Shown: positions 1-7,966 of the stretch, in pieces
How positions within the stretch are numbered: position 1 is the first letter of the stretch
Layout: every line of letters begins with the position of its first letter
From: an uncultured Ruminococcus sp.
GTDB lineage: Bacteria; Bacillota; Clostridia; Oscillospirales; Ruminococcaceae
DNA: 46,015 nucleotides
Assembly: GCA_902762785.1 (NCBI GenBank)
Contig: CACWPL010000023.1
Coordinates: 1 to 46,015 of the forward strand
Direction of reading: 5' to 3'
Translations under genes and position numbers: made by a program
The notes under the pieces: model-generated
Seen by the model: the letters and a program-made list of their open reading frames with translations, nothing else
Databases searched by the model: none
Told to the model about the DNA's origin: nothing

Positions 1-149
1 TGACTTCTCTTCATACCATCCGTCTCCAGATGGCATTGACAAGGGTTCCAGTTTTTCTTGCCTTTCAAGCATTGTTCAGTTTTCAAGATGCAGTTCGCTA
101 CTCTGTTCGCCTCGCTGTTTTATCGGCTCGTCTCTCAGACAGCTTATTT
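1..149 (-). promoter_or_regulatory. Probable rRNA operon leader (partial, off left edge)
   Basis: No credible gene is visible here. Read on the minus strand, this stretch lies downstream of two consensus promoters and contains a CTTGAAAACTGAACAA-type motif (72-87), which resembles the leader and spacer sequences next to 16S genes in Firmicutes. I infer that an rRNA operon starts just outside the window. The rRNA itself is not in view, so a tRNA cluster or another highly expressed stable RNA is possible. Confidence 0.4.
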
Positions 150-178
150 ATTATACCACATCTTTACGAGTTTGTCAA
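150..178 (-). promoter_or_regulatory. Consensus sigma-A promoter, proximal of a tandem pair
   Basis: On the minus strand TTGACA (173-178) is followed after exactly 17 bases by TATAAT (150-155), with TGG just upstream of the -10 giving an extended -10. An A/T-rich tract at 179-215 sits where an UP element would lie. It transcribes leftward out of the window. Confidence 0.8.
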
Positions 179-351
179 GAGGTTTTTGAAAAGTTTTTTT
201 CAAAAGTTTTTCATTCTCCCGAATGTCTTTTGAATGCCCTTTTTCTTGGCCTCGACATCCTCCGACGTTCCCTCCGGTATGCACCGAATATCACGCTGCG
301 ATGCGGTTTTTGTCGCTTCTCTTGAGTGCCCTCTCGACCGGCGACTTGTTT

Positions 352-380
352 ATTATAGCACAATTCTGAGGGTTTGTCAA
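352..380 (-). promoter_or_regulatory. Consensus sigma-A promoter, distal of a tandem pair
   Basis: On the minus strand TTGACA (375-380) and TATAAT (352-357) are separated by 17 bases. It lies 202 bp upstream of the similar promoter at 150-178 and faces the same way. Two perfect promoters in tandem are typical of rRNA P1/P2 arrangements. Confidence 0.8.
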
Positions 381-424
381 GTCAAAGATATGGTGTTGAT
401 CCGCATCAGATCTGTGCATCTTCC

Positions 425-1468
425 TCATTCCCCGACCGTAAACGACACTTTCCAGTCTCCGTCTATCTGCGTCCCGCCATAGACCATATTACATTCGAGC
501 CGGTAGTCGGCAAGCTCCTCCGGCGAGATTCGGAAAAATGTCTCATGCATCACCATCCCCTTCTTCGGGCTCCAGGTGACTGTCTGGGCACCCTCGCTCT
601 CCGCATTATCCGATACGAGATAGAACCCTGCCCACGTCATCTCGACGAGCTTGTCGATGCGGTACTGCACATGCAGGAGACCGTCCTTCCATCCGATGCC
701 GGTCAGCGTGATGCCGTCCGCAAGGACGTCCTCCCGATTTGGGACAAGATAGCTCTGCGCCCGGTAGTCAAAGTCCTCCTCGAAGTCTGCGCCTCCGCCG
801 CCCGTGCCGCCGTACACATCATTAAAAATAAGCGTCTCCTCCGCGCTCCGTGTCGCGGGATCCATATCCACGGCAGACAGATCCACTTCGACTGGGACGT
901 GCTCCGCATGCTGTTCGCCAATGACCGCCCGCTTCACAGAGAACACGATCTGCTGGCCTTCCTGATCCACCTTCTCCGGCTCGTCGATGTAGATATGCTT
1001 TCTGTTGATGCCGGTCTCCGGGTCATAACTGCCGGTGATGCCGGAGGACGCGATCTCGCCCATGAACGGCAGCGGCCCTCGCTGGAGGCTGTAGCTGTCG
1101 CACAGGTCGATGCTCTCCGCTCTCCCCTGCCCTGTCGTATCGCGGAACGCCACGATGACCTCTGCGTGGTCGTCCTCGAGCTTGATGCCCTCGACCTTCA
1201 TCTCGATTCCGTCGCGCACGCAGGTCTCCATGACCGGGCTGAACGTCCTGCCGATCACCGGGGAGATGTCGTAGAGTGCCTGCCGGAAGTCCTCATTCGT
1301 GCCCGCCGCGACCGTGAGCGAGGTCATGCAGGCCGCCGCTGCCAGGACGGAGATGGCGATCCGCCTGGCAGTGCGGTGCCGCGGGCGGCGTGCTTCCTTC
1401 ATCACAGATGCCTGCATCTGCGCCGAGGGGTGGAGCTGATCATTCATGTGCTGATACGTCTCTTTCAT
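425..1468 (-). CDS. Membrane anti-sigma factor, DUF4179-like
   Basis: This is a 347-residue protein with a short basic cytoplasmic N-terminus (about 1-35), one membrane segment (about residues 37-57, ISVLAAAACMTSLTVAAG) and a long extracytoplasmic domain. The segment beginning near residue 60, with a PVIGRTFSPVMETC-like stretch, resembles the DUF4179 family that is usually encoded beside ECF sigma factors in Clostridia. Its start codon overlaps the sigma factor stop (ATGA, 1465-1468), so the pair is translationally coupled. The likely role is to hold the sigma factor at the membrane until an envelope signal arrives. The signal is not evident from the sequence. It ends 45 bp before the distal rRNA-type promoter. 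Confidence 0.75.
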   Translation of the reverse strand: MKETYQHMNDQLHPSAQMQASVMKEARRPRHRTARRIAISVLAAAACMTSLTVAAGTNEDFRQALYDISPVIGRTFSPVMETCVRDGIEMKVEGIKLEDDHAEVIVAFRDTTGQGRAESIDLCDSYSLQRGPLPFMGEIASSGITGSYDPETGINRKHIYIDEPEKVDQEGQQIVFSVKRAVIGEQHAEHVPVEVDLSAVDMDPATRSAEETLIFNDVYGGTGGGGADFEEDFDYRAQSYLVPNREDVLADGITLTGIGWKDGLLHVQYRIDKLVEMTWAGFYLVSDNAESEGAQTVTWSPKKGMVMHETFFRISPEELADYRLECNMVYGGTQIDGDWKVSFTVGE

Positions 1469-1938
1469 AGCGTTTCCTCCTCTAGGATCGTTTTGAGCTG
1501 TTCTCTCGCACGGGCGAGCTGACTGCGGACGGTCGCGGGCTTGCGGTGCAGGATCTGCGCGATCTCCTCCGTCTTGTAGCCCTCGTAATAATGCAGATGG
1601 ATCACCTCGCGGTACTTCGTCGGCAGCTGCAGGAGGGCTTCGGATAATCTGTTCTCCTCCGGCTCTTCAAAGATGTCCTGCTCGAGCGGGATGACATGGC
1701 GCATCCACGCCGATGTGAGGTGAGACTTGGCGCAGTTGACAGTGACGCGCAGGAACCAGCGCCGCGCGTGCTCCTCGCTCTCGAACTTCGGACGCCGCCG
1801 CAGATAGCGCAGGAAGACGTCCTGATAGATGTCGTCCGCCTCCGTCCGGCTGCGGACGCGTGCGAACGCCATTCGATAGACCGTGTCGCCCCAGCGGAGG
1901 ATCATCGCCTCCGCTTCGGACTGGTCAGGTCTGGGCAT
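1465..1938 (-). CDS. ECF-type RNA polymerase sigma factor
   Basis: A 157-residue sigma-70 family protein. Region 2 is visible around residues 10-70, with the -10 recognition helix near DIYQDVFLRYLRR. Region 4, at about residues 100-155, ends in a helix-turn-helix (GYKTEEIAQILHRKPATVRSQL). I choose the ATG at 1938, preceded by AAAGGGGG, over an upstream GTG at 1956 that lacks a ribosome binding site. It is followed with a 4-bp overlap by the anti-sigma gene. The upstream gap carries the terminator of the previous gene. A CAAC-containing sequence near 1980 may be an autoregulated ECF promoter, but this is weak. Confidence 0.9.
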   Translation of the reverse strand: MPRPDQSEAEAMILRWGDTVYRMAFARVRSRTEADDIYQDVFLRYLRRRPKFESEEHARRWFLRVTVNCAKSHLTSAWMRHVIPLEQDIFEEPEENRLSEALLQLPTKYREVIHLHYYEGYKTEEIAQILHRKPATVRSQLARAREQLKTILEEETL

Positions 1939-1996
1939 CTGATCGCCCCCTTTCACTCACTGTACTTTGCAGACCAGGAGAATGTTGCAGCGTGTC

Positions 1997-2041
1997 AAAA
2001 AAATATAGAAAGACCCAAAGGCGACGATGTGCCTTTGGGTC
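1997..2041 (-). terminator. Rho-independent terminator of the cytidylate kinase-like gene
   Basis: A perfect 11-bp stem (2012-2022 with 2031-2041) with an 8-base loop is followed on the minus strand by TTTCTATATTTTTTT. It lies just after the stop at 2061 and insulates the sigma/anti-sigma pair. Confidence 0.88.
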
Positions 2042-2060
2042 ATGGCGATCTATGCAGTAA

Positions 2061-2660
2061 TCAGCCGTGCTTGATCATGCGCATACGGATGTAGGACTCG
2101 AGGAAGTCGGCAGTCTTGACGAGGCCGAGGCGGCTGGAGTTGATGCAGATGTCATAGCCGCGGGAATCGCCCCACTTGATGTCGCAATAATAATTATGGT
2201 ACGCCTTGCGCTTCTTGTCGTGTCGGAGCATGATGCCGCGCGCCTCATCCAGGTTACAGTCACGGAGCTGGCAGACGCGCTCGGCCTTCTGGTCCTCGTC
2301 CGCGAGGATGAAGATCTTCACGAGACCGGGATACTCAGACAGCACCTCGTCCGCGCAGCGACCAACGACGACGAAAGCCTCGCCGGATTCCGCCTTCTTG
2401 CTCAAATAATCGAACTGGATCTGGGCGACATTCTCCTCCGGGGAGCTCGTCATGCCGCGCACGGTGCGCTTGAGGAAGAGCCGCGGCACCTCGTCGAACT
2501 TGCGGAGCAGGTCGACATTGCCGAGGCGCTCGGCAGCGATCTCGTCGAGCATATTGCGGTCATAATAGCCGATGCCCAGGCGCTTGGCCAGGTCACGGGC
2601 GATCTCCTTACCGCCGCTGGCATATTCACGGGAGATGGAGACGATGAGCTGATCATTCAT
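2061..2660 (-). CDS. Cytidylate kinase-like family protein
   Basis: A 199-residue protein of the AAA/cytidylate kinase-like family (PF13189 type). It begins with beta strand IVSIS and a P-loop-like segment SREYASGGKEIA (residues about 9-20), and YYDRNMLDEIA follows, typical of the family. The true bacterial Cmk is longer and has a different NMP-binding insert, so the substrate is uncertain. The family is widespread in Firmicutes and most members are uncharacterised. The start is supported by AAGGGGG 8 bases upstream. It is monocistronic, with its own promoter (2714-2742) and terminator. Confidence 0.8.
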   Translation of the reverse strand: MNDQLIVSISREYASGGKEIARDLAKRLGIGYYDRNMLDEIAAERLGNVDLLRKFDEVPRLFLKRTVRGMTSSPEENVAQIQFDYLSKKAESGEAFVVVGRCADEVLSEYPGLVKIFILADEDQKAERVCQLRDCNLDEARGIMLRHDKKRKAYHNYYCDIKWGDSRGYDICINSSRLGLVKTADFLESYIRMRMIKHG

Positions 2661-2713
2661 GAGCGGTATACCCCCTTGTGGCTGAGCCGATCGGCTCGCC
2701 TTTCTTTTATACT

Positions 2714-2742
2714 ATTATAGCATTTTTTAGACAGATCGTCAA
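2714..2742 (-). promoter_or_regulatory. Promoter of the cytidylate kinase-like gene
   Basis: Minus-strand TTGACG (2737-2742), 17-base spacer, TATAAT (2714-2719) with an extended TGC upstream of the -10. It lies about 54 bp upstream of the start codon. Confidence 0.8.
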
Positions 2743-2765
2743 GTGGATCCGGCAAATTTAACGAA

Positions 2766-2798
2766 AGGCTGCCTCTCTGCGGTGCAAAGAGGCAGCCT
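2766..2798 (-). terminator. Terminator hairpin of the NhaD/ArsB-type gene
   Basis: A perfect 11-bp stem (2766-2776 with 2788-2798) lies just after the stop at 2808. The following minus-strand sequence is only moderately T-rich (TTCGTTAAATTT). Confidence 0.7.
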
Positions 2799-2807
2799 CA
2801 TACCTGA

Positions 2808-4172
2808 TCAAAGCACCGAAACGTAACGGAGCCAGATATACAGGGTCGTGATGACCATGACGATGATAGTGGCCGGCGCCATCTTCTTGCAGTAGGTGCC
2901 CCAGCCGATCGGGTGACCGGCCTTGGCAGCCGCGGAGGTACCGACGACGTTCGCAGAGGCGCCGATCGGGGTCGCAGAACCGCCGACGTCCGTGCCCATC
3001 GCGAGCGACCAGGCCAGCGTGGCCAGCAGCGGATCGCTCCCGGCAGAGAGGTCCTTGATGATCGGGACCATCGTCGCCGCGAACGGGATGTTGTCGATGA
3101 AGGCAGAGGCGATCGCCGATACCCAGATGATGATGGCGACCATGAGATAGTAGTTCGTGCCGCAGACATCGCTGATGAAGCCGGCGATGATCTCGAGCAC
3201 GCCCGTCTCCTCCAGGCCGCCGACCACGACGAAGAGACCAGTGAAGAAGAGCAGGGTCTTATAGTCCACGCCCTTGAGGACATGGGCGATGTGCTTGCCG
3301 GAGGTGATGAGCGTGATGATCGCGACGAACACGCCGATGAAAGCGACCGTCAGACCGGTGGCATTGTGGCTCACGAGCAGGCCGACTGCGATGAGGAAGA
3401 TCACGCAGCTCACGAAAAAGCCCTTCTTATCGGTGATGAAGCTCTCCGGGGAGGGCATCTTGTCATAGTCCACATCGGTCGCCTCGCCGGACGTGAGGCT
3501 CTTCTTCATGACGAGGAAGAAATACAGCACGATGAACACGAACGAGATCAGGGCGACGACGCCGGTGTTCATAACGAAATCCATAAAGGAATAGTGCAGA
3601 TTCGAGCCGATGATGATGTTGGGCGGGTCGCCGCACATGGTCGCGGAACCGCCGAGGTTCGCGCAGAAGATCTCCGACATGATCATCGGTACCGGGTCGA
3701 ACTTCAGCAGGCGCGAGAGCTCGATCGTGACGGATGCCAGGAACAGGATGACCGTGATCGAATCGATGAACATGGCCAGCACGAAGCTCATAGCCATGAA
3801 CGCCAGGAAGATGGGGATGGTCTTATAATGGACGAGCTTGGCGATGCGGCGGCAGAGCCAGTTGAAGAAGCCCACACGCGCCATGCCCTCGACCATGATC
3901 ATCATGCCGCCTAGGAAGAGGATGGTCGCCCAGTCGACGCCGCCCGTCTCGCTCTCGGCGCCGCTCGTGTGCCAGAACTCCAGCGTGAACAGCGAGCTGA
4001 GGTTGATGACCTTCCACGCACCAACGGCGTCCCGAAGGCAGATGCCGAACACACCGATCAGCGTCAGCGCGCCACACCCCAGCGTGACATAGTGCTTCTC
4101 GAATTTTTCCGTGATGATGAGGATGAACATTGCGACGAAGATCACGATCGCCACGATCCTTGCAGCTATCAT
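2808..4172 (-). CDS. ArsB/NhaD-type (ion transporter superfamily) membrane transporter
   Basis: A 454-residue polytopic membrane protein with about 10-12 hydrophobic segments. Two signature reentrant-loop regions are visible: one around GGSATMCGDPPNIIIG (about residues 185-200) and its inverted counterpart near MGTDVGGSATPIGASANVVG (about 405-425). This two-fold pattern is typical of the NhaD/ArsB/SLC13 (IT) superfamily, which includes Na+/H+ antiporters, the arsenite permease and dicarboxylate carriers. No arsenic genes are adjacent, so a cation/proton antiporter or anion transporter is as likely as arsenite export. The start has AAAGGGA upstream. A long leader (4173-4355) separates it from its promoter. 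Confidence 0.85.
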   Translation of the reverse strand: MIAARIVAIVIFVAMFILIITEKFEKHYVTLGCGALTLIGVFGICLRDAVGAWKVINLSSLFTLEFWHTSGAESETGGVDWATILFLGGMMIMVEGMARVGFFNWLCRRIAKLVHYKTIPIFLAFMAMSFVLAMFIDSITVILFLASVTIELSRLLKFDPVPMIMSEIFCANLGGSATMCGDPPNIIIGSNLHYSFMDFVMNTGVVALISFVFIVLYFFLVMKKSLTSGEATDVDYDKMPSPESFITDKKGFFVSCVIFLIAVGLLVSHNATGLTVAFIGVFVAIITLITSGKHIAHVLKGVDYKTLLFFTGLFVVVGGLEETGVLEIIAGFISDVCGTNYYLMVAIIIWVSAIASAFIDNIPFAATMVPIIKDLSAGSDPLLATLAWSLAMGTDVGGSATPIGASANVVGTSAAAKAGHPIGWGTYCKKMAPATIIVMVITTLYIWLRYVSVL

Positions 4173-4355
4173 GGTTTGACCTATCCCTTTCTTGCAGCAC
4201 GGTCAGGCGAGGCCCTCCCGGCTGTCGTGTGCTTTTGGCAAAGCAAGGCGGTTGCGCGCTGTACTTGGTCGGATGCCGGCCAAGGGGCGGTATCTCACAA
4301 AGGACAGTGCGCTGCATCCGGCCTGTATTTTACATATCCTTAACATTACAGGCTA
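4173..4355 (-). promoter_or_regulatory. Long structured 5' leader of the transporter gene
   Basis: About 180 nt lies between the promoter at 4362-4389 and the start codon at 4172. It holds two nested stems: 4322-4327 with 4347-4352, and a 7-bp stem 4270-4276 with 4314-4320. I cannot match it to a riboswitch class. It may be a regulatory leader controlling transporter expression. Confidence 0.4.
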
Positions 4356-4361
4356 CCTATT

Positions 4362-4389
4362 ATTATAGCATGTTTTTTAGAAAAGTCAA
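4362..4389 (-). promoter_or_regulatory. Promoter of the transporter gene
   Basis: Minus-strand TTGACT (4384-4389), 16-base spacer, TATAAT (4362-4367) with TGC upstream of the -10. Confidence 0.75.
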
Positions 4390-4518
4390 TCAGCGTCGAA
4401 CGATTTTCGGGATCTTTGGAGATCTGCACATTTTTTCGACGCCGTCTGCGCAAAGATCCGCCATTTTTCGGACTATCTCGCACACGAAAAAATTTTTTAG
4501 ATTTTTTTGAAAAAACCC

Positions 4519-4547
4519 TTGACAAACGCTCCGAAGTATGCTATAAT
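4519..4547 (+). promoter_or_regulatory. Promoter of tRNA-Gln
   Basis: TTGACA (4519-4524), 17-base spacer, TATAAT (4542-4547) with an extended TGC. An A/T tract at 4488-4517 resembles an UP element. Confidence 0.88.
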
Positions 4548-4611
4548 ATAAAAGCTGTCAGACAAGAACAGCAAAAACAAAAGCTGCAAAGCACAGCAGC
4601 AATATCAAGTC

Positions 4612-4683
4612 TGGGGTGTCGCCAAGCGGTAAGGCAACGGACTCTGACTCCGTCAGTCGGGGGTTCGAATCCCTCCACCCCAA
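4612..4683 (+). tRNA. tRNA-Gln (anticodon CTG)
   Basis: A 72-nt cloverleaf. The acceptor stem 4612-4618 pairs perfectly with 4676-4682. The anticodon stem ACGGA/TCCGT encloses the loop CTCTGAC with anticodon CTG at 4644-4646, which reads CAG. The T arm GGGTTCGAATCCC is canonical. The first base is U, paired with A72, as usual in tRNA-Gln. No CCA is encoded. It stands alone between its own promoter and a strong terminator. Confidence 0.95.
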
Positions 4684-4691
4684 TCCATTCG

Positions 4692-4738
4692 AAACACCTG
4701 TATCTCGTTTCTATGAGATGCAGGTGTTTCTTTTATTG
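4692..4738 (+). terminator. Terminator of tRNA-Gln
   Basis: A 15-bp stem (4692-4706 with 4715-4729, one G-U pair) is followed by TTTCTTTTATT. It starts 8 bases after the tRNA. Confidence 0.9.
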
Positions 4739-4770
4739 TAGGACCTGATGCGATCCTCCCACAACAGCAA

Positions 4771-4804
4771 GCGCAGTCACATGGCACACGCCTTGTGACT
4801 GCGC
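4771..4804 (-). terminator. Terminator at the end of the WXG100/lipoprotein unit
   Basis: A perfect 11-bp stem (4771-4781 with 4794-4804) lies 27 bases after the stop of the lipoprotein gene. The minus-strand tail is weakly T-rich. It marks the likely 3' end of the type VII locus. Confidence 0.65.
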
Positions 4805-4830
4805 TATCTGTGATAGAGCGACTGCCTGTA

Positions 4831-5706
4831 TCAATAGGTCTTGATGCTGCTATAGACCTCCGACACATCCGCAGGGACGCAGGAGATCTCGAGATGGATG
4901 CCGTTCTCCGTGACCTTCTGCGCCTTGTAAGCGCCGCCATTCCCTGCCGCATCCTTCGGGAGGACAAAGACGGTCCCCTCCTTGATGCGATCTGCAAAAC
5001 GCGAGGGCAGCACCACAGAACCGTCACCGCTGATGGTGAACTCATCCGTGCCAATCTCGTTAGTCAGATCCACAACGCCGTCCACGAGCTCCACATGGAT
5101 CTCATTGTCGTAGTCGGGATGCATCCACGCATCCTTCGCACGGTCGATGATCTCGTATGTATCGGCAAGATCGATCAACGTCAGGTCGGCATCCGTGATC
5201 ACACCGTGGTCGATCGCGCTCTGGATGACCTCTGCCTGCGGCGTGTCACCGTTGACGAAGCCGGTCGCGCGCATCACGGCATCCACCAGGAACTCCGCTG
5301 TGATCGGCGCAGATGTATCGATCACGGCATCCTCGTCGATGATGTCCCAGATCTTCGCCTCTTCGATGTTGGCGCTATCGGAGCCGTCAGTGAAGAGACC
5401 AAAGGCTCTGTCGATCTCTGCGATCGCCTCACCATAGGTCGGTACAGCGCCAGAGGAGGCAGAGACCGCCTCCGTCGTCGGTGCGGCTGTCTCTGCGGGC
5501 GCCTCTGTCGTGGTCTCCTGTACGGTCTCTGTCGTGGTCTCAGGCGCAGCAGTGGTCTCGGGCAGCGCCTCAGTGGTCATCTCCGTCGTCTGATCCGCGG
5601 TCGGGTCAGCGATAGAAGCGGCGGTCTCTGTTCCCCCACCGCATCCGGCAGCGGAGAGCATCATCGTAGCGGCGAGCAGTGTAACGATCATCTTTTTCTT
5701 ATCCAT
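4831..5706 (-). CDS. Secreted lipoprotein, paralogue of the upstream 681-aa protein
   Basis: A 291-residue protein with a lipoprotein signal (MDKKKMIVTLLAATMMLSAAGCG, lipobox AAGC with Cys near residue 22). A Thr/Glu/Pro-rich linker follows (about 25-85). The C-terminal domain of about 200 residues aligns by eye with residues 55-255 of the neighbouring lipoprotein: shared blocks are an AKxWxxIxEDxAVD segment, an RATGF/RASGF segment, an AxDHGxI segment, an AWMH segment and FVLPKD. The helical repeats look like degenerate S-layer-homology motifs, which is inference. It is last in the WXG100 unit, so it may be a surface partner of the secretion system. The ribosome binding site GGAAGG is 11 bases from the start. 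No enzyme motif is seen. Confidence 0.75.
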   Translation of the reverse strand: MDKKKMIVTLLAATMMLSAAGCGGGTETAASIADPTADQTTEMTTEALPETTAAPETTTETVQETTTEAPAETAAPTTEAVSASSGAVPTYGEAIAEIDRAFGLFTDGSDSANIEEAKIWDIIDEDAVIDTSAPITAEFLVDAVMRATGFVNGDTPQAEVIQSAIDHGVITDADLTLIDLADTYEIIDRAKDAWMHPDYDNEIHVELVDGVVDLTNEIGTDEFTISGDGSVVLPSRFADRIKEGTVFVLPKDAAGNGGAYKAQKVTENGIHLEISCVPADVSEVYSSIKTY

Positions 5707-5733
5707 TATAGTCCGATCCTTCCTTGTACATAT

Positions 5734-5770
5734 GATCTCCCCCGACCAGACACACTGATCAGGGGAGATC
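5734..5770 (-). other. Intercistronic hairpin between the two lipoprotein genes
   Basis: A 9-bp perfect stem (5734-5742 with 5762-5770) lies 8 bases after the stop of the 681-aa gene. No T tract follows on the minus strand, so it may protect or process the mRNA rather than terminate it. Confidence 0.5.
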
Positions 5771-5778
5771 GTTGGTGT

Positions 5779-7824
5779 TTAAGCGGCTGCGCTCTGGTAG
5801 TCGAGCGATGCGGCAGCACCACCGACTACGATGGGTGCCTTCGCGCTGACAGCGCAGGAAACAGTGTATTTACCATCCTTGGTAGTAGCAGTGATACCTA
5901 CCGAGCCAGCGGCGACTGCGGAGATGTTACCATTCGCATCGACCGTGACCTTCGAGGGATCGCTGGACTGCCACTGGATGTCGGCGGCTGTGTAGCCCGT
6001 CGGGAGCGACTTGATCTTGATCTGAGAGGCCGAGCCAACGTCGAGCGATACATACGACATCTCAAGTGCGAAGATGCCGACCGGGATCGTCTCAGCGCCA
6101 GTTGCTTCCTCTGTCGTCTCCTCCTCGAACGTGCAGACATCGCCTGGCGTTCGTTTGAAGTTCTCCAAGTGGACGTGGAACTTGATGGGGCTATTGTCCT
6201 TCTCCACATCCAATAGTGTCCAGGTGGAGTTGATATTAAATAGCTTTGTGATGTCCTTCAAGAGCGATAGCGTTACCTTTATTCGTAGGTATCCATTCGC
6301 ATCGACGCATAGCATATCCTTCGAGTCATCCGACGATGTATGTACCTTCGCCTCTGCCTCGATCTTGGGACCTACCTCACAGTAAATGCTAAAGAGATCG
6401 ACGTTGCCTACCATGTAGCTCAGGTTCAGGCTCAGATCCAGCGTCAGGTAAACGCCAGCCTCACCGGCCAGGTAGAGCTCCTGCTCCGATCTTTGCTCGT
6501 TGATACCGCGAATATTGCCGTTCGACAGCTCAAAGCCCTTGGTGTTCGTTGTCGTGACCGTCAGGGAGAGCTTGCCGCTCGCCTCGAAGACCAGACCGAC
6601 CTTCAGCTTGACTCTCAGGGGCGAACTGCCGAGCGGGACCTCAATGCTACCGATATCGGTCTTCGGCTTGCTGTGGTGCATCTTCTGGAGCGCCTCTTCC
6701 AGAGTCATCTCCGTCTTGAATTCCTTAGATTCTACCTTGATCTCCGACGTATAGTCGACGGTCGCGCGCATGTAGTTCACCTTCAGGCCCCAGTTGAAGC
6801 TCCAGTCGATGTCGGCGTTCAACTGAATGTCCTTAACGGTGGCAGTTGCCGTGAACCCTTCGCCGAGGTCTACCGTGTAGCTGATCGGATCTGCGCTCGC
6901 GCTCGCGAGAGGACTGATCGCGCCATCATCCGTATAGCCGAGCGGCGCTACTTCACCAGGATGCGCTGCATCCTCAGCGACACCGACCGTGACCGAAACG
7001 CCATCGCCCTCAGCAGTTGCCGATCGAGAATCAGCGGGGAAGTTACCCTTGAGCTGGATGTGTTTATAGACCTCCTCCACGCTTGCCGGTACGCTCAGTA
7101 CAGTAGATGTGCCGTCGTGGTTGTCGATCACGCTGACGGTCTTGTACGCGCCGCCCTCGCCAGTCTCAGGATCCTTCGGAAGGACGAAAACGGTGTCCGG
7201 CTTCAGGTCCTCTGCGACATCCGAGGTGAGCGTGACGCTGTCGTTACTGATCGTGTACTCGTTGGCAGACATCTGATTCGTGTAATCGATGACACCGTCT
7301 ACCAGCGCGACGTCAACATGCTCTTCGAGATCCTGGTGCATCCAGGCGTTCTGCGCTGCGGAAAGTGCCGCGGCGGCAGCACCGGGATCTGAAACAGAAG
7401 CATTCTCTCCAGAGATGATGCCATGGTCTACCGCAGCACGGATGATCTCCTGATCGCTGGAGCCAACGGTACCGAACCCGGAGGCACGCACCAGTGTCTT
7501 CGTGACCATGTCATCTGTAACGGGCGCCGACAAGTCGACCGCCTCATCCTCTCCGATGACGCCCCAATCCTTCGCGGCTTGCAGTTCGCCATCCTCCGCA
7601 GTCTCATCGACCTGCATACCGAATGCGTCGTTGACCATCGCGAGCCATTCGCCGTTGGTCATCACACCGTCGTCGCTCGATGCGGCTGTTGGAGTCTCGG
7701 CCGTTTGCGTTGGTGTTTTCGTACCTTTAAAAAAGCTTTCGAGATCACAACCTGTCAAGACAGTGGACATCGAGATCAGCATCATAGCGCTCGTGAAAGC
7801 CGCAAAGATGCGTTTTCTGATCAT
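5779..7824 (-). CDS. Large secreted lipoprotein with C-terminal Ig-like (BIG2-type) domain
   Basis: A 681-residue protein with a lipobox near residue 26 (VLTGC). Residues about 55-255 form the module shared with the neighbouring 291-aa lipoprotein. The middle (about 270-560) is a beta-rich region with no family I recognise. Residues about 580-670 look like a bacterial Ig-like BIG2 domain (WQSSDPSKVTVDANGNISAV, then GSVGITATT). It follows the two WXG100 genes after a strong hairpin. The context suggests a surface-attached component or accessory of the type VII system; the function is unknown. The start is supported by AAGGTGA. Confidence 0.75.
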   Translation of the reverse strand: MIRKRIFAAFTSAMMLISMSTVLTGCDLESFFKGTKTPTQTAETPTAASSDDGVMTNGEWLAMVNDAFGMQVDETAEDGELQAAKDWGVIGEDEAVDLSAPVTDDMVTKTLVRASGFGTVGSSDQEIIRAAVDHGIISGENASVSDPGAAAAALSAAQNAWMHQDLEEHVDVALVDGVIDYTNQMSANEYTISNDSVTLTSDVAEDLKPDTVFVLPKDPETGEGGAYKTVSVIDNHDGTSTVLSVPASVEEVYKHIQLKGNFPADSRSATAEGDGVSVTVGVAEDAAHPGEVAPLGYTDDGAISPLASASADPISYTVDLGEGFTATATVKDIQLNADIDWSFNWGLKVNYMRATVDYTSEIKVESKEFKTEMTLEEALQKMHHSKPKTDIGSIEVPLGSSPLRVKLKVGLVFEASGKLSLTVTTTNTKGFELSNGNIRGINEQRSEQELYLAGEAGVYLTLDLSLNLSYMVGNVDLFSIYCEVGPKIEAEAKVHTSSDDSKDMLCVDANGYLRIKVTLSLLKDITKLFNINSTWTLLDVEKDNSPIKFHVHLENFKRTPGDVCTFEEETTEEATGAETIPVGIFALEMSYVSLDVGSASQIKIKSLPTGYTAADIQWQSSDPSKVTVDANGNISAVAAGSVGITATTKDGKYTVSCAVSAKAPIVVGGAAASLDYQSAAA

Positions 7825-7906
7825 GTTTCATCACCTTCCTATTACGCACATCCCCCTCATGATCCGGATGCCAGTCATTTAGCAGGTGATCTGCCTGTTA
7901 TACAGG

Positions 7907-7942
7907 TTCTTGCTTATCCTGCGTGAGCAGGATAAGCAAGAA
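7907..7942 (-). other. Strong 15-bp hairpin after the WXG100 genes, no T tract
   Basis: A perfect 15-bp stem (7907-7921 with 7928-7942) has a 6-base loop. It lies between the second WXG100 gene and the lipoprotein gene. The lack of a U-run argues against simple termination. A 3'-protective or processing hairpin that keeps the WXG100 mRNA abundant is a reasonable reading. Confidence 0.6.
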
Positions 7943-7966
7943 GAAGATGTGCTGGTCAGATATATC

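Noticed and set aside
30-482. Short reading frames at the left edge
   Set aside because: They run across two consensus promoters and have no ribosome binding sites.
4795-6216. 473-aa reading frame antisense to the lipoproteins
   Set aside because: Crosses two real genes and their terminator; no start signal.
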